Below are positions 1 to 7,956 of a DNA stretch of 64,000 nt, piece after piece; the first letter of the stretch is position 1; each line of letters starts with the position of its first letter. The notes below the pieces were generated by a model. The model did not search any database. It was not told the DNA's origin and saw nothing but the letters and a program-made list of their open reading frames with translations. Where the stretch lies: NCBI RefSeq assembly GCF_001909285.1, contig NZ_MRSV01000001.1:44067-108066 (forward strand), given 5' to 3'. A program made the position numbers and the translations under genes. The stretch comes from Exiguobacterium profundum (GTDB lineage: Bacteria > Bacillota > Bacilli > Exiguobacteriales > Exiguobacteriaceae).

Positions 1-400
1 GCTCATCCATTCGGTCCGAACAGATGACGACGATGCCGTCGACCGCACGGTGTTTAAAATGTTCGAGGTAACTCATGTCACGATTGCGCAGATTCCGCGA
101 GGCGAAAATCAAATCGTAGCCCTGCTCCTCTGTCGCGTGACGAAAACTTTCGATGATTCCGTTAAAGAACGGGTGCTTCATCCCGACTTCATTCGCCTCT
201 GAGAACATGACCCCAATCGCCCATGATTTTTTCGTCGATAACGACTGGGCATGTGCGTTCGGCAAGTAGTCCATCTCAGCAGCGGCTTGAAGAATCTTCG
301 CTCTCGTCTTGTCACTCACGTCTTTATAATTGTTCAACGCTTTAGACACTGTCGTGATTGAGAATCCTGTTTTTTTGGCTAAATCATAAATCGTACCCAT
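1..400 (-). CDS. LacI-family transcriptional regulator (3' part outside window)
   Basis: Reads right to left from an ATG at 398-400 and runs off the left edge, so only about 133 N-terminal residues are visible. Residues 1-22 form the LacI-type helix-turn-helix (MGTIYDLAKKTGFSITTVSK), followed by the hinge motif LPNAHAQSLSTKK and the start of the periplasmic-binding-like sensor domain (IGVMFSEANE, FFNGIIES, DGIVVICSD). A good ribosome site (GGAGAATGAC) precedes the ATG. A perfect 16-bp palindrome lies 16 bp upstream, which is typical of autoregulation. The family represses sugar-use genes, but the effector and targets cannot be told because the sensor domain is cut off. Confidence 0.93.
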   Translation of the reverse strand, partial: MGTIYDLAKKTGFSITTVSKALNNYKDVSDKTRAKILQAAAEMDYLPNAHAQSLSTKKSWAIGVMFSEANEVGMKHPFFNGIIESFRHATEEQGYDLIFASRNLRNRDMSYLEHFKHRAVDGIVVICSDRMDE

Positions 401-415
401 GTCATTCTCCTCTTC

Positions 416-431
416 CCGAAAGCGCTTTCGG
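416..431. promoter_or_regulatory. LacI-family operator (perfect palindrome)
   Basis: CCGAAAGCGCTTTCGG is a perfect 16-bp inverted repeat with the central CG typical of LacI/CcpA-class operators. It sits just upstream of the LacI-family gene start, so autorepression is the simplest reading. A catabolite-control (CcpA) site is the alternative, since both classes share the AAGCGCTT core. Confidence 0.75.
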
Positions 432-546
432 TAATTTGATTGTAGCGTATGGATTTGTAGGAATCAATTCTTTTTCGAGGAAACTTTTTGATTCTTTTTT
501 CCATTCCTTGTTTCTTCTATATTACTGTATCGGGAAATTTTTGTCC

Positions 547-1419
547 TTAATGTGTCCGCGTATACAACCACACGAGATTCGTGAACTTTTGTACTTCTGT
601 CTCGCCTGTCACGCCTTTAAATAGCCGTTGGAATGGCTTTAACAATTGCTCTAACACGATTTTCCGGAGACGCTCTTGTTTAAGTTCGAACGAAATCGCA
701 TCGAACAAATCTCGCTGTTCTTCCGTCATGTCGACATGCTCTTCGATGCGAGCAGCCATCTCGATCAATTCTTCGATTGTTATGAGATGTTTATCTGTCG
801 TCCCACGCATTTGATCGACCGTGACCGGGTTCAAGACGTGCTCTCCTGTCTCCATCATCCGAGCGGCAATCAATTCGACATACGTGTATAAGCTTCGGAC
901 GACTTTTTGAGGAGAGTAGGCAGCATTCGTGATGCGGTTCGTAAACAAGATATGTTGCAACATTCCGTTGAAGAGCACCGTCAATTCCATCGAATACGGT
1001 CTGACGGACTCTCCGATGATTTCCGTCAAACGCATCGCAATCCACTCGATTTCATAAATGCGATGTTGGAGTACAAGCTTCTTCAATTCATTCTCGTTCG
1101 ACGACATGATCGATTCAAATAACGCGTGCAAGTTCCGCTCTTCGTTCAATTGAATCAATATCGAAATCTGTTCGATGAAGACGTCACGATCTCGCTTATC
1201 CCGCCCCATCTGCATTTCGATTCGGCGTTGCCCTGCATCATATCGTAAGTTCTCGAGGATACTAGCGACACAATCCGTCTTCGATGAGAAGTAATTATAA
1301 AACGTCCCTTTGGAGATATTAGCGCGGTCGATGATCTCTTGCACCGATGTGTGCTGTACCCCATTTTCGATGAAGAGAGACATGGCAATATCGGCAACTT
1401 TTCTCTTTTTCTCTTTCAT
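547..1419 (-). CDS. TetR-family transcriptional regulator
   Basis: A 290-residue protein starting at ATG 1417-1419. Residues about 8-54 are a TetR N-terminal helix-turn-helix, with IAMSLFIENGVQHTSVQEI and ISKGTFYNYFSSK as the recognition region. The rest is an alpha-helical ligand domain, rather long for the family (usually 190-220 residues), with no recognisable partner domain. It is divergent from a 14-TM drug exporter across a 164-bp gap holding inverted TTTGTAC copies, so it probably represses that exporter and itself. Ligand unknown. Confidence 0.9.
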   Translation of the reverse strand: MKEKKRKVADIAMSLFIENGVQHTSVQEIIDRANISKGTFYNYFSSKTDCVASILENLRYDAGQRRIEMQMGRDKRDRDVFIEQISILIQLNEERNLHALFESIMSSNENELKKLVLQHRIYEIEWIAMRLTEIIGESVRPYSMELTVLFNGMLQHILFTNRITNAAYSPQKVVRSLYTYVELIAARMMETGEHVLNPVTVDQMRGTTDKHLITIEELIEMAARIEEHVDMTEEQRDLFDAISFELKQERLRKIVLEQLLKPFQRLFKGVTGETEVQKFTNLVWLYTRTH

Positions 1420-1444
1420 ATTTTCGTAACTCCGTTCTGTCTAG

Positions 1445-1494
1445 TTTGTACCTTTACTATAGCACCGAAAACCTTTTTAGACTAATAGTACAAA
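1445..1494. promoter_or_regulatory. Candidate TetR operator pair between TetR gene and exporter
   Basis: TTTGTAC (1445-1451) and its reverse complement GTACAAA (1488-1494) face each other with 36 bp between them. The flanks extend the match: TTTGTACCTTTACT on one side and TTTGTACTATTAGT on the other. The pair lies between divergent genes, where a TetR repressor would act. The assignment is by position and symmetry only. Confidence 0.4.
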
Positions 1495-1583
1495 ATGGTT
1501 GCTTTATTTATACAACGGGTATAAAATCATTTCATCGACACTTACCAACACATAACTATTTAGAAAATAAAGGAGCCATCCAT

Positions 1584-3080
1584 ATGAAACCAGAATTCCA
1601 AAAGAAACCGCCTTACGTCATGTTGGCGGTGCTCTTTGCGGGTGCATTCATCGCATTTTTAAACAACTCATTACTCAACGTCGCGCTCCCATCGATCATG
1701 GTCGACCTCGAGATTGCAGACTACTCGACCGTTCAATGGCTCGCGACAGGCTTTATGCTCGTGACGGGTGTGCTCGTCCCGGCATCCGCCTATTTGATCA
1801 CTCGCTTTTCAAACCGCAGCTTGTTCATTACGTCGATGAGCATCTTCGCCATCGGTACGGCTATCGCGGCCTTCTCGCCGAGCTTCGGCTGGTTGTTGAC
1901 TGGTCGAATGATTCAAGCCATCGGTGCCTCAACAATGGGACCACTCTTAATGAACGTCATGCTCGTCAGCTTCCCGCGTGAAAAACGGGGGATGGCGATG
2001 GGGATTTTCGGACTTGTCATGATCTCGGCACCTGCGATTGGACCGACACTTTCCGGTTATATCGTCGAGTACTATGACTGGCGCGTCTTATTCGAAATGA
2101 TTTTACCGCTCGCGATCATCGGTCTCGCGCTCGCTGTTTGGAAAGCAGAGAACGTCATGGTCCAAAATAAAGACCAGTCACTGGATTACTTGTCGCTCGT
2201 CTTATCGACACTCGGATTTGGTGGGATTTTATACGGTGTCAGTTCAGCAAGTTCGGACGGCTGGGATAATCCAATCGTCTTGGCGACGATGATTGTCGGT
2301 GCCATTTCGTTGATCGCCTTCATCTACCGCCAGCTTCATATGGAAAAACCATTGCTCGACTTGCGTGCTTACAAACATCCGATGTTCGCACTCGCGTCAG
2401 TCATTGCGATGGTCAACGCGGTCGCCATGTTCTCCGGTATGATTTTGACACCGGCTTACGTCCAAAGCGTACGTGGCATCTCACCACTCGATTCAGGGCT
2501 CATGCTTCTCCCTGGTGCGATCATCATGGGAATCATGTCGCCGATCACTGGTAAACTGTTTGACCGATTCGGGCCAAAATTATTGGCACTTACCGGATTG
2601 ACAATTACCGCCGTATCGACGTATATGCTCGCAAACGTCCAACTCGATTCGACCTACACGTACATCGTTTTAACGTACACGTTGCGTATGTTTGGGATGT
2701 CGATGGTTATGATGCCGATTATGACTAATGGACTCAACCAGTTGCCGACTCGCCTCAATCCACACGGAACGGCCATCAACAACACGGCCCAACAAGTATC
2801 TGGTGCGATTGGTACGGCAGTCCTCGTCACCATCATGAACTCGGTGACACGTACGGAAGCTGAATCATTGATGACAGGAGTCGATCCTGCGACACTCACA
2901 GAGAGTTCGATGGGTGCCATCACTCAGCAAGCCCTCTTGTCTGGGATTCAATATTCATTTTATGTCGCACTTGGGATGAACCTCTTGGCGCTCGTCCTTG
3001 CGTTCTTCGTAAAACGAGTGGATGTGCGGAAGTTCGATGATCAAGTAGAGACTGTTGAAGAATTGAAACAAGCAAATTAA
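1584..3080 (+). CDS. MFS multidrug exporter, DHA2 (EmrB/QacA-like) family
   Basis: A 498-residue, very hydrophobic protein with about 14 membrane segments. The ATG at 1584 is preceded by AAAGGAGCCATCCAT; an upstream in-frame ATG at 1446 lies inside the promoter region and lacks a ribosome site. The N-terminal motif NNSLLNVALPSIMVDL and the motif-C-like GLVMISAPAIGPTLSGYIV mark the proton-driven DHA2 drug antiporters such as LmrB and QacA. It acts in the cytoplasmic membrane. It is divergent from a TetR regulator that probably controls it, and ends before a strong terminator. Substrate cannot be predicted. Confidence 0.93.
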   Translation: MKPEFQKKPPYVMLAVLFAGAFIAFLNNSLLNVALPSIMVDLEIADYSTVQWLATGFMLVTGVLVPASAYLITRFSNRSLFITSMSIFAIGTAIAAFSPSFGWLLTGRMIQAIGASTMGPLLMNVMLVSFPREKRGMAMGIFGLVMISAPAIGPTLSGYIVEYYDWRVLFEMILPLAIIGLALAVWKAENVMVQNKDQSLDYLSLVLSTLGFGGILYGVSSASSDGWDNPIVLATMIVGAISLIAFIYRQLHMEKPLLDLRAYKHPMFALASVIAMVNAVAMFSGMILTPAYVQSVRGISPLDSGLMLLPGAIIMGIMSPITGKLFDRFGPKLLALTGLTITAVSTYMLANVQLDSTYTYIVLTYTLRMFGMSMVMMPIMTNGLNQLPTRLNPHGTAINNTAQQVSGAIGTAVLVTIMNSVTRTEAESLMTGVDPATLTESSMGAITQQALLSGIQYSFYVALGMNLLALVLAFFVKRVDVRKFDDQVETVEELKQAN

Positions 3081-3088
3081 ATGTTGAG

Positions 3089-3126
3089 AAGCCGCTTTGA
3101 ATGTTGAATTCAGAGCGGCTTTTTTT
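3089..3126 (+). terminator. Rho-independent terminator after MFS exporter
   Basis: The stem AAGCCGCTTTGAAT / ATTCAGAGCGGCTT closes a short loop and is followed by a run of seven T. It lies 8 bp after the exporter stop codon. Confidence 0.85.
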
Positions 3127-3222
3127 AATTTCTCATTTCCTTCATAAATAAATCTGAAATTAAAATTTAATCCTAATATGGTATTATTTCTCAATGGATA
3201 GGATTCGTTTAGGAGGGTACAT

Positions 3223-3849
3223 ATGATGAAAAAAGTGTTTAGCTTGATGATTGTATTTCTTCTGATCACATCTTCTTTTCTCTCGACAGGATCAATCGTT
3301 GAGGCGGCCCCGAAGAAGCAGAATCGTGCTATTATGGGAGTATCGGCTTTGACTCCGCAACAAATGGCGGATTACGTAAAAAAGAAGAATCCTCGTGATG
3401 TCCGGCTAGTACAAACGTCGGTCGAAGACTTGGCGAACCTCTTCGTCATCATCGGCGCTAAGGAAGGTGTTCGTGGGGATGTCGCGTTCGCTCAAGCACT
3501 GAAAGAGACAGGCTACTTTCGATATGGTGGCGATGTACTCCCTGAACAACATAACTATTCCGGAATCGGGACGACTGGGAATGGCGTAAAAGGTCACTAT
3601 TTCCGTTCACCGCATCAAGGCGTGACTGCTCAAGTTCAGCATCTAAAGGCATACGCCTCACACGATGCACTGAATACGAAACAAGTCGACCCACGCTTCC
3701 ATCTCGTCAAGCGAGGCTCTGCAACGACGTGGCCATCTCTTCACCAAAAGTGGGCCATGCAGCCGAAAGGAAATTACGGGACCGAGATTCTTTCGATTTA
3801 TCAAGAAATGTCGAAAATACCAAAACGTGTCGCTAAAGCAAACAGATAA
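3223..3849 (+). CDS. Secreted glucosaminidase-domain protein (peptidoglycan hydrolase)
   Basis: A 208-residue exported protein. Residues 1-28 are a Sec signal peptide (MMKKVFSLMIVFLLITSS, cleavage near VEA-AP). The mature part is a single glucosaminidase domain (Pfam Glucosaminidase, LytG/FlgJ type): the catalytic glutamate is most likely E95 in FAQALKETGYF, followed by HNYSGIGTTG and a C-terminal WA-KGNYG-ILSIYQEM segment. It should cleave N-acetylglucosaminyl bonds in the cell wall during growth or separation. There are no wall-binding repeats. The ATG follows AGGAGGGTACAT; a second ATG one codon later is also possible. Monocistronic or cotranscribed with the micro-ORF at 3871. Confidence 0.88.
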   Translation: MMKKVFSLMIVFLLITSSFLSTGSIVEAAPKKQNRAIMGVSALTPQQMADYVKKKNPRDVRLVQTSVEDLANLFVIIGAKEGVRGDVAFAQALKETGYFRYGGDVLPEQHNYSGIGTTGNGVKGHYFRSPHQGVTAQVQHLKAYASHDALNTKQVDPRFHLVKRGSATTWPSLHQKWAMQPKGNYGTEILSIYQEMSKIPKRVAKANR

Positions 3850-3870
3850 GAAATGTAGGGGTGAAAGAAC

Positions 3871-3948
3871 GTGACGTGCAAACAAGTTAGACTCGCGAGC
3901 GGAATCGCATTATTCGTGACCGGCGTGATGTTGTTACTCAAACGCTAA
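3871..3948 (+). CDS. Putative 25-residue membrane microprotein
   Basis: A GTG-started ORF (MTCKQVRLASGIALFV...LLLKR) after AGGGGTGAAAGAAC, 21 bp downstream of the glucosaminidase gene and directly followed by a strong terminator. It has a positively charged N-terminus, one hydrophobic helix of about 17 residues and a KR end, the layout of a single-pass membrane peptide. No family recognised. Placement between a stop codon and a terminator with a ribosome site supports translation, but the short length leaves chance open. Confidence 0.45.
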   Translation: MTCKQVRLASGIALFVTGVMLLLKR

Positions 3949-3949
3949 T

Positions 3950-3983
3950 GAGCATTTCGGACAATGGTCCGAGTGCTTTTTTT
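3950..3983 (+). terminator. Rho-independent terminator
   Basis: GCATTTCGGAC, loop AATG, GTCCGAGTGC, then seven T. It ends the glucosaminidase/microprotein transcript. Confidence 0.85.
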
Positions 3984-4010
3984 ATGACCGATATTACAAA
4001 GGAGGATATC

Positions 4011-4571
4011 ATGAACCCTATTTCATACATACGAAACGAACAACACTGTACCATTCGTCAAGCCTCACAAGACGACGCGAAATCCCTCGCTTTCATTCGT
4101 CTGCAAATCGATCAAGAGACGGACTATTTAGACCGCGAACCTGGAGAAGGTGTATTGAGTGAGGAGGCCATTCAATTTCTAATCGATTCTGATTTGAATA
4201 CCATGAATCGACTATTTCTTATAGCAGAAGCCGATGGGGAAATTGTCGGGTTTGCCCGCTGCGAAGGTAGTGTGCTCGCTCGAAAATCCCACACTGTCGA
4301 ATTTGGAGTTGGAATTCTGCAAGCGCATTGGGGACTCGGTTTAGGTTCAGCTATTTTACGATATGTTCTCGATTGGGCGCGAACGGAAGGCCTTCATAAA
4401 GTCACTTTAAGTGTCGTTGAAACAAATAAAAAAGCCATAGCAATCTATGAGCGCTACGGCTTCGAAGTCGAGGGCCGATTACGGGACGATAAGCTTATTT
4501 ATGGACAGCACTTCGATACAATCTTAATGGGATATCTCATTCCATCGGTAACGATACCCGAAAACAAATAA
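4011..4571 (+). CDS. GNAT-family N-acetyltransferase
   Basis: A 186-residue protein of the acetyltransferase fold. The acetyl-CoA loop is recognisable in QAHWGLGLGSAILRYVLDWA (Q/R-x-x-G-x-G/A), followed by the motif-B segment LSVVETNKKAIAIYERYGFEVEG that is standard for RimJ/RimL-like GNATs. It transfers an acetyl group from acetyl-CoA to an amine; the acceptor is unknown. The ATG at 4011 follows AAAGGAGGATATC. The last 35 bp overlap, tail to tail, with the 3' end of the histidine kinase gene, so neither gene has its own terminator between them. Confidence 0.9.
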   Translation: MNPISYIRNEQHCTIRQASQDDAKSLAFIRLQIDQETDYLDREPGEGVLSEEAIQFLIDSDLNTMNRLFLIAEADGEIVGFARCEGSVLARKSHTVEFGVGILQAHWGLGLGSAILRYVLDWARTEGLHKVTLSVVETNKKAIAIYERYGFEVEGRLRDDKLIYGQHFDTILMGYLIPSVTIPENK

Positions 4572-5607
4572 CCTGACCCTCTAGCGGTGCGGCCGTCAAC
4601 CGTCCACCATGCAATAAAATGATTTGGCGGGCAATCGATAGACCCAACCCATCACCTGGCGTGACCCCTCTCGAGGAATCGACACGATATGTGCGATCAA
4701 ACAGATGAGGAATGGACTCAATCGTTTCAGTCGTTGTCGCATTCGAGATGGACCACTCAAGCATATCCTCCCTGGTCTGGAGATCAATGTGAATCGGACT
4801 CGGTTGCTCCGCATATTTCCATGCGTTCGATAAAAGGTTCTCAAAAGCGCGAATGAGCTGTTCTTGATCCGCTTCCATCCATATATCTGGTCTGATTGAA
4901 GTCTGTAAATGAAGACCTCGCTCATTAAACAACGGCTCCATCTCGTGGATAAGTTGCGTCGTCAATAGACTCAGGTTGAGTCTCTGTTTCTTTAGTTGCA
5001 TATGTGGGGCATAGAGTCGGTTTACGTTCATCAGCTGATCTAGCAAATGTTCAAGCTGATCCGTTTTTTCATTTAGAATACGAAAATGATCTTTTTCTGC
5101 AAGCGTCAGTTCCCGATTCATTTGCAGGAGTTGCGTATAGCCTTTGATGCTCGTGAGCGGTGTCCGCAAATCGTGCGACAGGTTGGAGAATAGTTGGTTC
5201 CGTTCTTCTTCATGCGCCCGTTCCTTCTCAAATAATTCACTTAATTGAGCTGACATCCGATTCACACTCTCTCCAAGCGACGCGATTTCGTCTCGACCCT
5301 CCACTTTGACAGTTCGACCGAGGTCACCGTTTGCAATCTGTTCAATCTCACTCGATAAATACGTGATTTTTCGAAGTGTTTTCCGCATCATCAGTGAAAA
5401 TCCAATAATAAAGATCAAAATAACAATGAACGTCACCCCTAAAAACATAAGATTGGACGTCAGCGGATCTGGTGTTGTTTCGTTCTCAATGTAGTATAAA
5501 CTGATTGAATAGCCCATGATTAAAAAAGCAATCGTCGCAATCAATGCATTGACTAAAATGATACCAATCAACTTCACTAGCAAGCGATCCCATTGTCTCC
5601 GTCTCAT
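4537..5607 (-). CDS. Sensor histidine kinase
   Basis: A 356-residue membrane kinase. TM1 is at about 10-32 and TM2 at about 53-74, enclosing a short external loop of about 20 residues; then comes a HAMP domain (75-127), the phosphoacceptor histidine H145 in NLSHDLRTPLTSIKGY, the N box (AFENLLSNAWKYA) and the G box (DGLGLSIARQI). The short loop suggests sensing in or near the membrane. The ATG at 5607 overlaps the regulator's TGA as ATGA, indicating translational coupling; a GTG at 5628 is an alternative start. Partner of the regulator at 5604-6296. Signal unknown, possibly envelope stress given the DedA neighbour. Confidence 0.93.
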   Translation of the reverse strand: MRRRQWDRLLVKLIGIILVNALIATIAFLIMGYSISLYYIENETTPDPLTSNLMFLGVTFIVILIFIIGFSLMMRKTLRKITYLSSEIEQIANGDLGRTVKVEGRDEIASLGESVNRMSAQLSELFEKERAHEEERNQLFSNLSHDLRTPLTSIKGYTQLLQMNRELTLAEKDHFRILNEKTDQLEHLLDQLMNVNRLYAPHMQLKKQRLNLSLLTTQLIHEMEPLFNERGLHLQTSIRPDIWMEADQEQLIRAFENLLSNAWKYAEQPSPIHIDLQTREDMLEWSISNATTTETIESIPHLFDRTYRVDSSRGVTPGDGLGLSIARQIILLHGGRLTAAPLEGQVICFRVSLPME

Positions 5608-6296
5608 AATCGATACCCCACACCCCACACCGTCTTGATAATGGTCGGTTTTCGTGGTGTGTCTTCTAACTTTTCTCGGATTTTTGTGATGTGGACCATC
5701 ACTGTGTTGTCGACCTCAAATGCTGCCTCACCCCACACCGCCTCGTAAATCTGTTCGACTGTTAGGACTTGATTTGGATGACGCATAAAATAGGCGAGAA
5801 TATCAAACTCTTTCGGTGTAAGTCGAATCAACATCTCATCCTTTCGACATTGTCGTGTCTGTAAATCAAGTGTCACATTTTCAAAGACGAGTGTACTCGT
5901 GAGGTCTGCTCGATCTGACCCATAATCACGATACCGTCTGAGTAACGATTTGACACGTAGCGTCACTTCAAGTGGGTTAAACGGTTTTTTGATGTAATCG
6001 TCCGCTCCAACGGAAATGCCTTGCATCAAATCCAAGTCGCTCGTTTTGGCTGTGAGCATCAAAATCGGCATAAACTGCGTCTTTCGAATCTCAATACAAG
6101 CTTCAATCCCACCCATGACAGGCATCATCAAATCTAGAATGAGCAAATCGATCGTTTCGGTCGACGCGAGGTCGAGCACTTCTTGTCCATTTTTCGCAAA
6201 TCGGAGTGCATATCCTTCATTTTTTAAATAGATAGCAAGTAATTCTCGAATCGCTTCATCGTCGTCAGCGATACAGATGACGGGTTGTGAACGCAT
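5604..6296 (-). CDS. OmpR/PhoB-family response regulator
   Basis: A 230-residue regulator. The receiver domain (1-120) has acidic pocket DDD (11-13), phosphoacceptor D55 (LLILDLMMPVMGG) and the conserved lysine in IKKPFNP. The C-terminal winged helix (about 130-230) contains LTPKEFDILAYFMRHP and ends with the typical TVWGVGYRL. It starts at ATG 6294-6296 after GAGGAGGAAAGAG and is followed by its kinase. It is divergent from a DedA-family gene, with a direct repeat CTTAAG-N4-CTTAAG in the gap as a likely binding site. Confidence 0.95.
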   Translation of the reverse strand: MRSQPVICIADDDEAIRELLAIYLKNEGYALRFAKNGQEVLDLASTETIDLLILDLMMPVMGGIEACIEIRKTQFMPILMLTAKTSDLDLMQGISVGADDYIKKPFNPLEVTLRVKSLLRRYRDYGSDRADLTSTLVFENVTLDLQTRQCRKDEMLIRLTPKEFDILAYFMRHPNQVLTVEQIYEAVWGEAAFEVDNTVMVHITKIREKLEDTPRKPTIIKTVWGVGYRL

Positions 6297-6388
6297 CTCT
6301 TTCCTCCTCGTTTTTCACTAGTAAACTACATTCATTTCCTCTATTAATGAGTGTAACAAACTCAGTAACGGCACTTCCTTTCCACCTT

Positions 6389-6404
6389 CTTAAGATTTCT
6401 TAAG
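6389..6404. promoter_or_regulatory. Direct repeat, candidate response-regulator binding site
   Basis: CTTAAG occurs twice with 4 bp between (10-bp period), extending to TTCTTAAGA/TTCTTAAGA at 6387-6405. Tandem half-sites one helical turn apart are the usual target of OmpR/PhoB-family dimers. The site lies between the response regulator gene and the divergent DedA-family gene. Confidence 0.5.
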
Positions 6405-6467
6405 AGAATACTAAAAACTCCTTACGCTTGCGAGTGAATACTAGACAAGGTAAGGAGTGAATTTATT

Positions 6468-6941
6468 ATGGAAATGATCATACATTATGCCATGCTCGCC
6501 ATCGGCATCATGTTTACCCCATTATCTGACGACGTCTTAATGATCACCCATCTGACGGTCGCGGATGATTTTGTCCCAAGTTGGCTTTTATTTGTCTCCA
6601 CCTGGATTCTCTTCACGCTCACGTTCGGCTGGTTCTATTTAATCGGGAAAGGGCTTCATCGTATCCTACCCGTGCGACAACGCGAATCTCGTTATCTTAA
6701 AAAAGCCGAGGCGCTCTATCAAACATACGGGGCACGCACCATTATGATTTCTTATTTTATTCCCGGCCTTCGGCACCCGCTCCATTACATCGCCGGGTTC
6801 ACATCGCTCAAACTTCGTACGTATGCGTTCTATACGACCATCTCTGCTTTCTTCTATACCGGTGCTTGGTTTCTCGTCATCGGACTGGCCAATAAAATCC
6901 CGGCGTTTCAACAGTTTCAAGACTGGGTGTTGTCCTTTTAA
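6468..6941 (+). CDS. DedA-family (SNARE-associated) membrane protein
   Basis: A 157-residue integral membrane protein with about 4-5 hydrophobic segments. It has the DedA features of a conserved arginine in FIPGLRHPLHYIAGF, preceded by the cytosolic segment YQTYGARTIMISYF. DedA proteins act in lipid-carrier (undecaprenyl phosphate) or phospholipid flipping and in membrane homeostasis. It is shorter than typical members (about 200 residues). The upstream gap holds the candidate regulator site at 6389-6404 and an inverted CTCCTTAC/GTAAGGAG repeat around the start region. It ends 1 bp before the convergent ABC permease gene. Confidence 0.8.
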   Translation: MEMIIHYAMLAIGIMFTPLSDDVLMITHLTVADDFVPSWLLFVSTWILFTLTFGWFYLIGKGLHRILPVRQRESRYLKKAEALYQTYGARTIMISYFIPGLRHPLHYIAGFTSLKLRTYAFYTTISAFFYTGAWFLVIGLANKIPAFQQFQDWVLSF

Positions 6942-6942
6942 C

Positions 6943-7956
6943 TTAGTGTCCTCTGTATTTCCCGAGCGCTCGCATGTTTAAGAGATATAAGACACCTGCA
7001 TAAAGAATCAAACCGAGTAAATACATCCAGATGCCTGAGAAGCCACTTCCGTAAATCATGACTTCCTTGATTGCTGTCGCTCCGTAGAAGATTGGCATGA
7101 CGTAACTCAAGTTCCCGAGTCCGTATGGAATCAAGTCGAGCGGGATGAGTCCTGAGAAGAATACTTGCGGGATGATGGTGAACGGAATCATCTGTACGAC
7201 TTGTAGTTCCGATCGGGCAAACACCGAGATGGTCGCCCCGAAGAGTACTGCGGTCCCTGCCATGAGTAGCATCGTCAACATGACCCACGCCATATTCCCG
7301 AGCGAAGACAAGCCGAGCACATAAATCGAATAGAGCACGATGAAAATCGACTGCACGACCGCAAACGTCCCGTATCCGAGTGTATATCCTAAAATGACCT
7401 GTCCTCGTTTGATTGGGGTCATCAACAGTCGCTCGAGCGTACCCCCACTCCGTTCTTTGACGAGTGCCATCGCAGATAGGATGAACACGAAGAAGAACGA
7501 GAAGAGGGATAGGAAGACAAACCCGAACGAATCGAACGTCGACTGTCCTTCTTTCCCGTAGACGAATGACGTATCGATCTCGGCTGCGGGATTGAGCGTC
7601 GTCAACGCATGTTGAATCTCACCAACCGCCTTCGACGACTTCGTCGAAGGTTCGCGTAACGTGATGGTCGTTCCTTCTTGATTCATTTCAAACACGGCAT
7701 CGACATGTTCATTGTCTTCGATATATACTTTTGGATCATCGAACGATGCCTGTTCCACTTCGAGCGTCTCGTCTTCGAACGCATCGACGAGCTGTTCGGG
7801 TGCACTGTCGTCCAGGACGACAGTCGGCACATAATCCGAGTCCCCGAGTAAGAAGTAGACGAGTGTCAAAATGAGAAGTGGCGCAATCAAAATCAAGGCG
7901 ACGCTTCGTTTATCATTCAACGTCTGAAAGATGACACGCTTTGCTAAGTTACGCAT
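6943..7956 (-). CDS. ABC-2 type exporter permease
   Basis: A 337-residue permease. TM1 at about 19-37 is followed by a 110-residue external domain (SDYVPTVVLDDSAPE...) and five further TM segments with the ABC-2 signature ERSGGTLERLLMTPIKRGQ. The ATG at 7956 follows GGAGGTGGGTGACC and overlaps the ATPase gene by 8 bp. Together with the ATPase it forms an exporter of the drug/lipid YhaP/YbhS type. Divergent TetR regulator at 8849 is the likely controller. Confidence 0.92.
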   Translation of the reverse strand: MRNLAKRVIFQTLNDKRSVALILIAPLLILTLVYFLLGDSDYVPTVVLDDSAPEQLVDAFEDETLEVEQASFDDPKVYIEDNEHVDAVFEMNQEGTTITLREPSTKSSKAVGEIQHALTTLNPAAEIDTSFVYGKEGQSTFDSFGFVFLSLFSFFFVFILSAMALVKERSGGTLERLLMTPIKRGQVILGYTLGYGTFAVVQSIFIVLYSIYVLGLSSLGNMAWVMLTMLLMAGTAVLFGATISVFARSELQVVQMIPFTIIPQVFFSGLIPLDLIPYGLGNLSYVMPIFYGATAIKEVMIYGSGFSGIWMYLLGLILYAGVLYLLNMRALGKYRGH

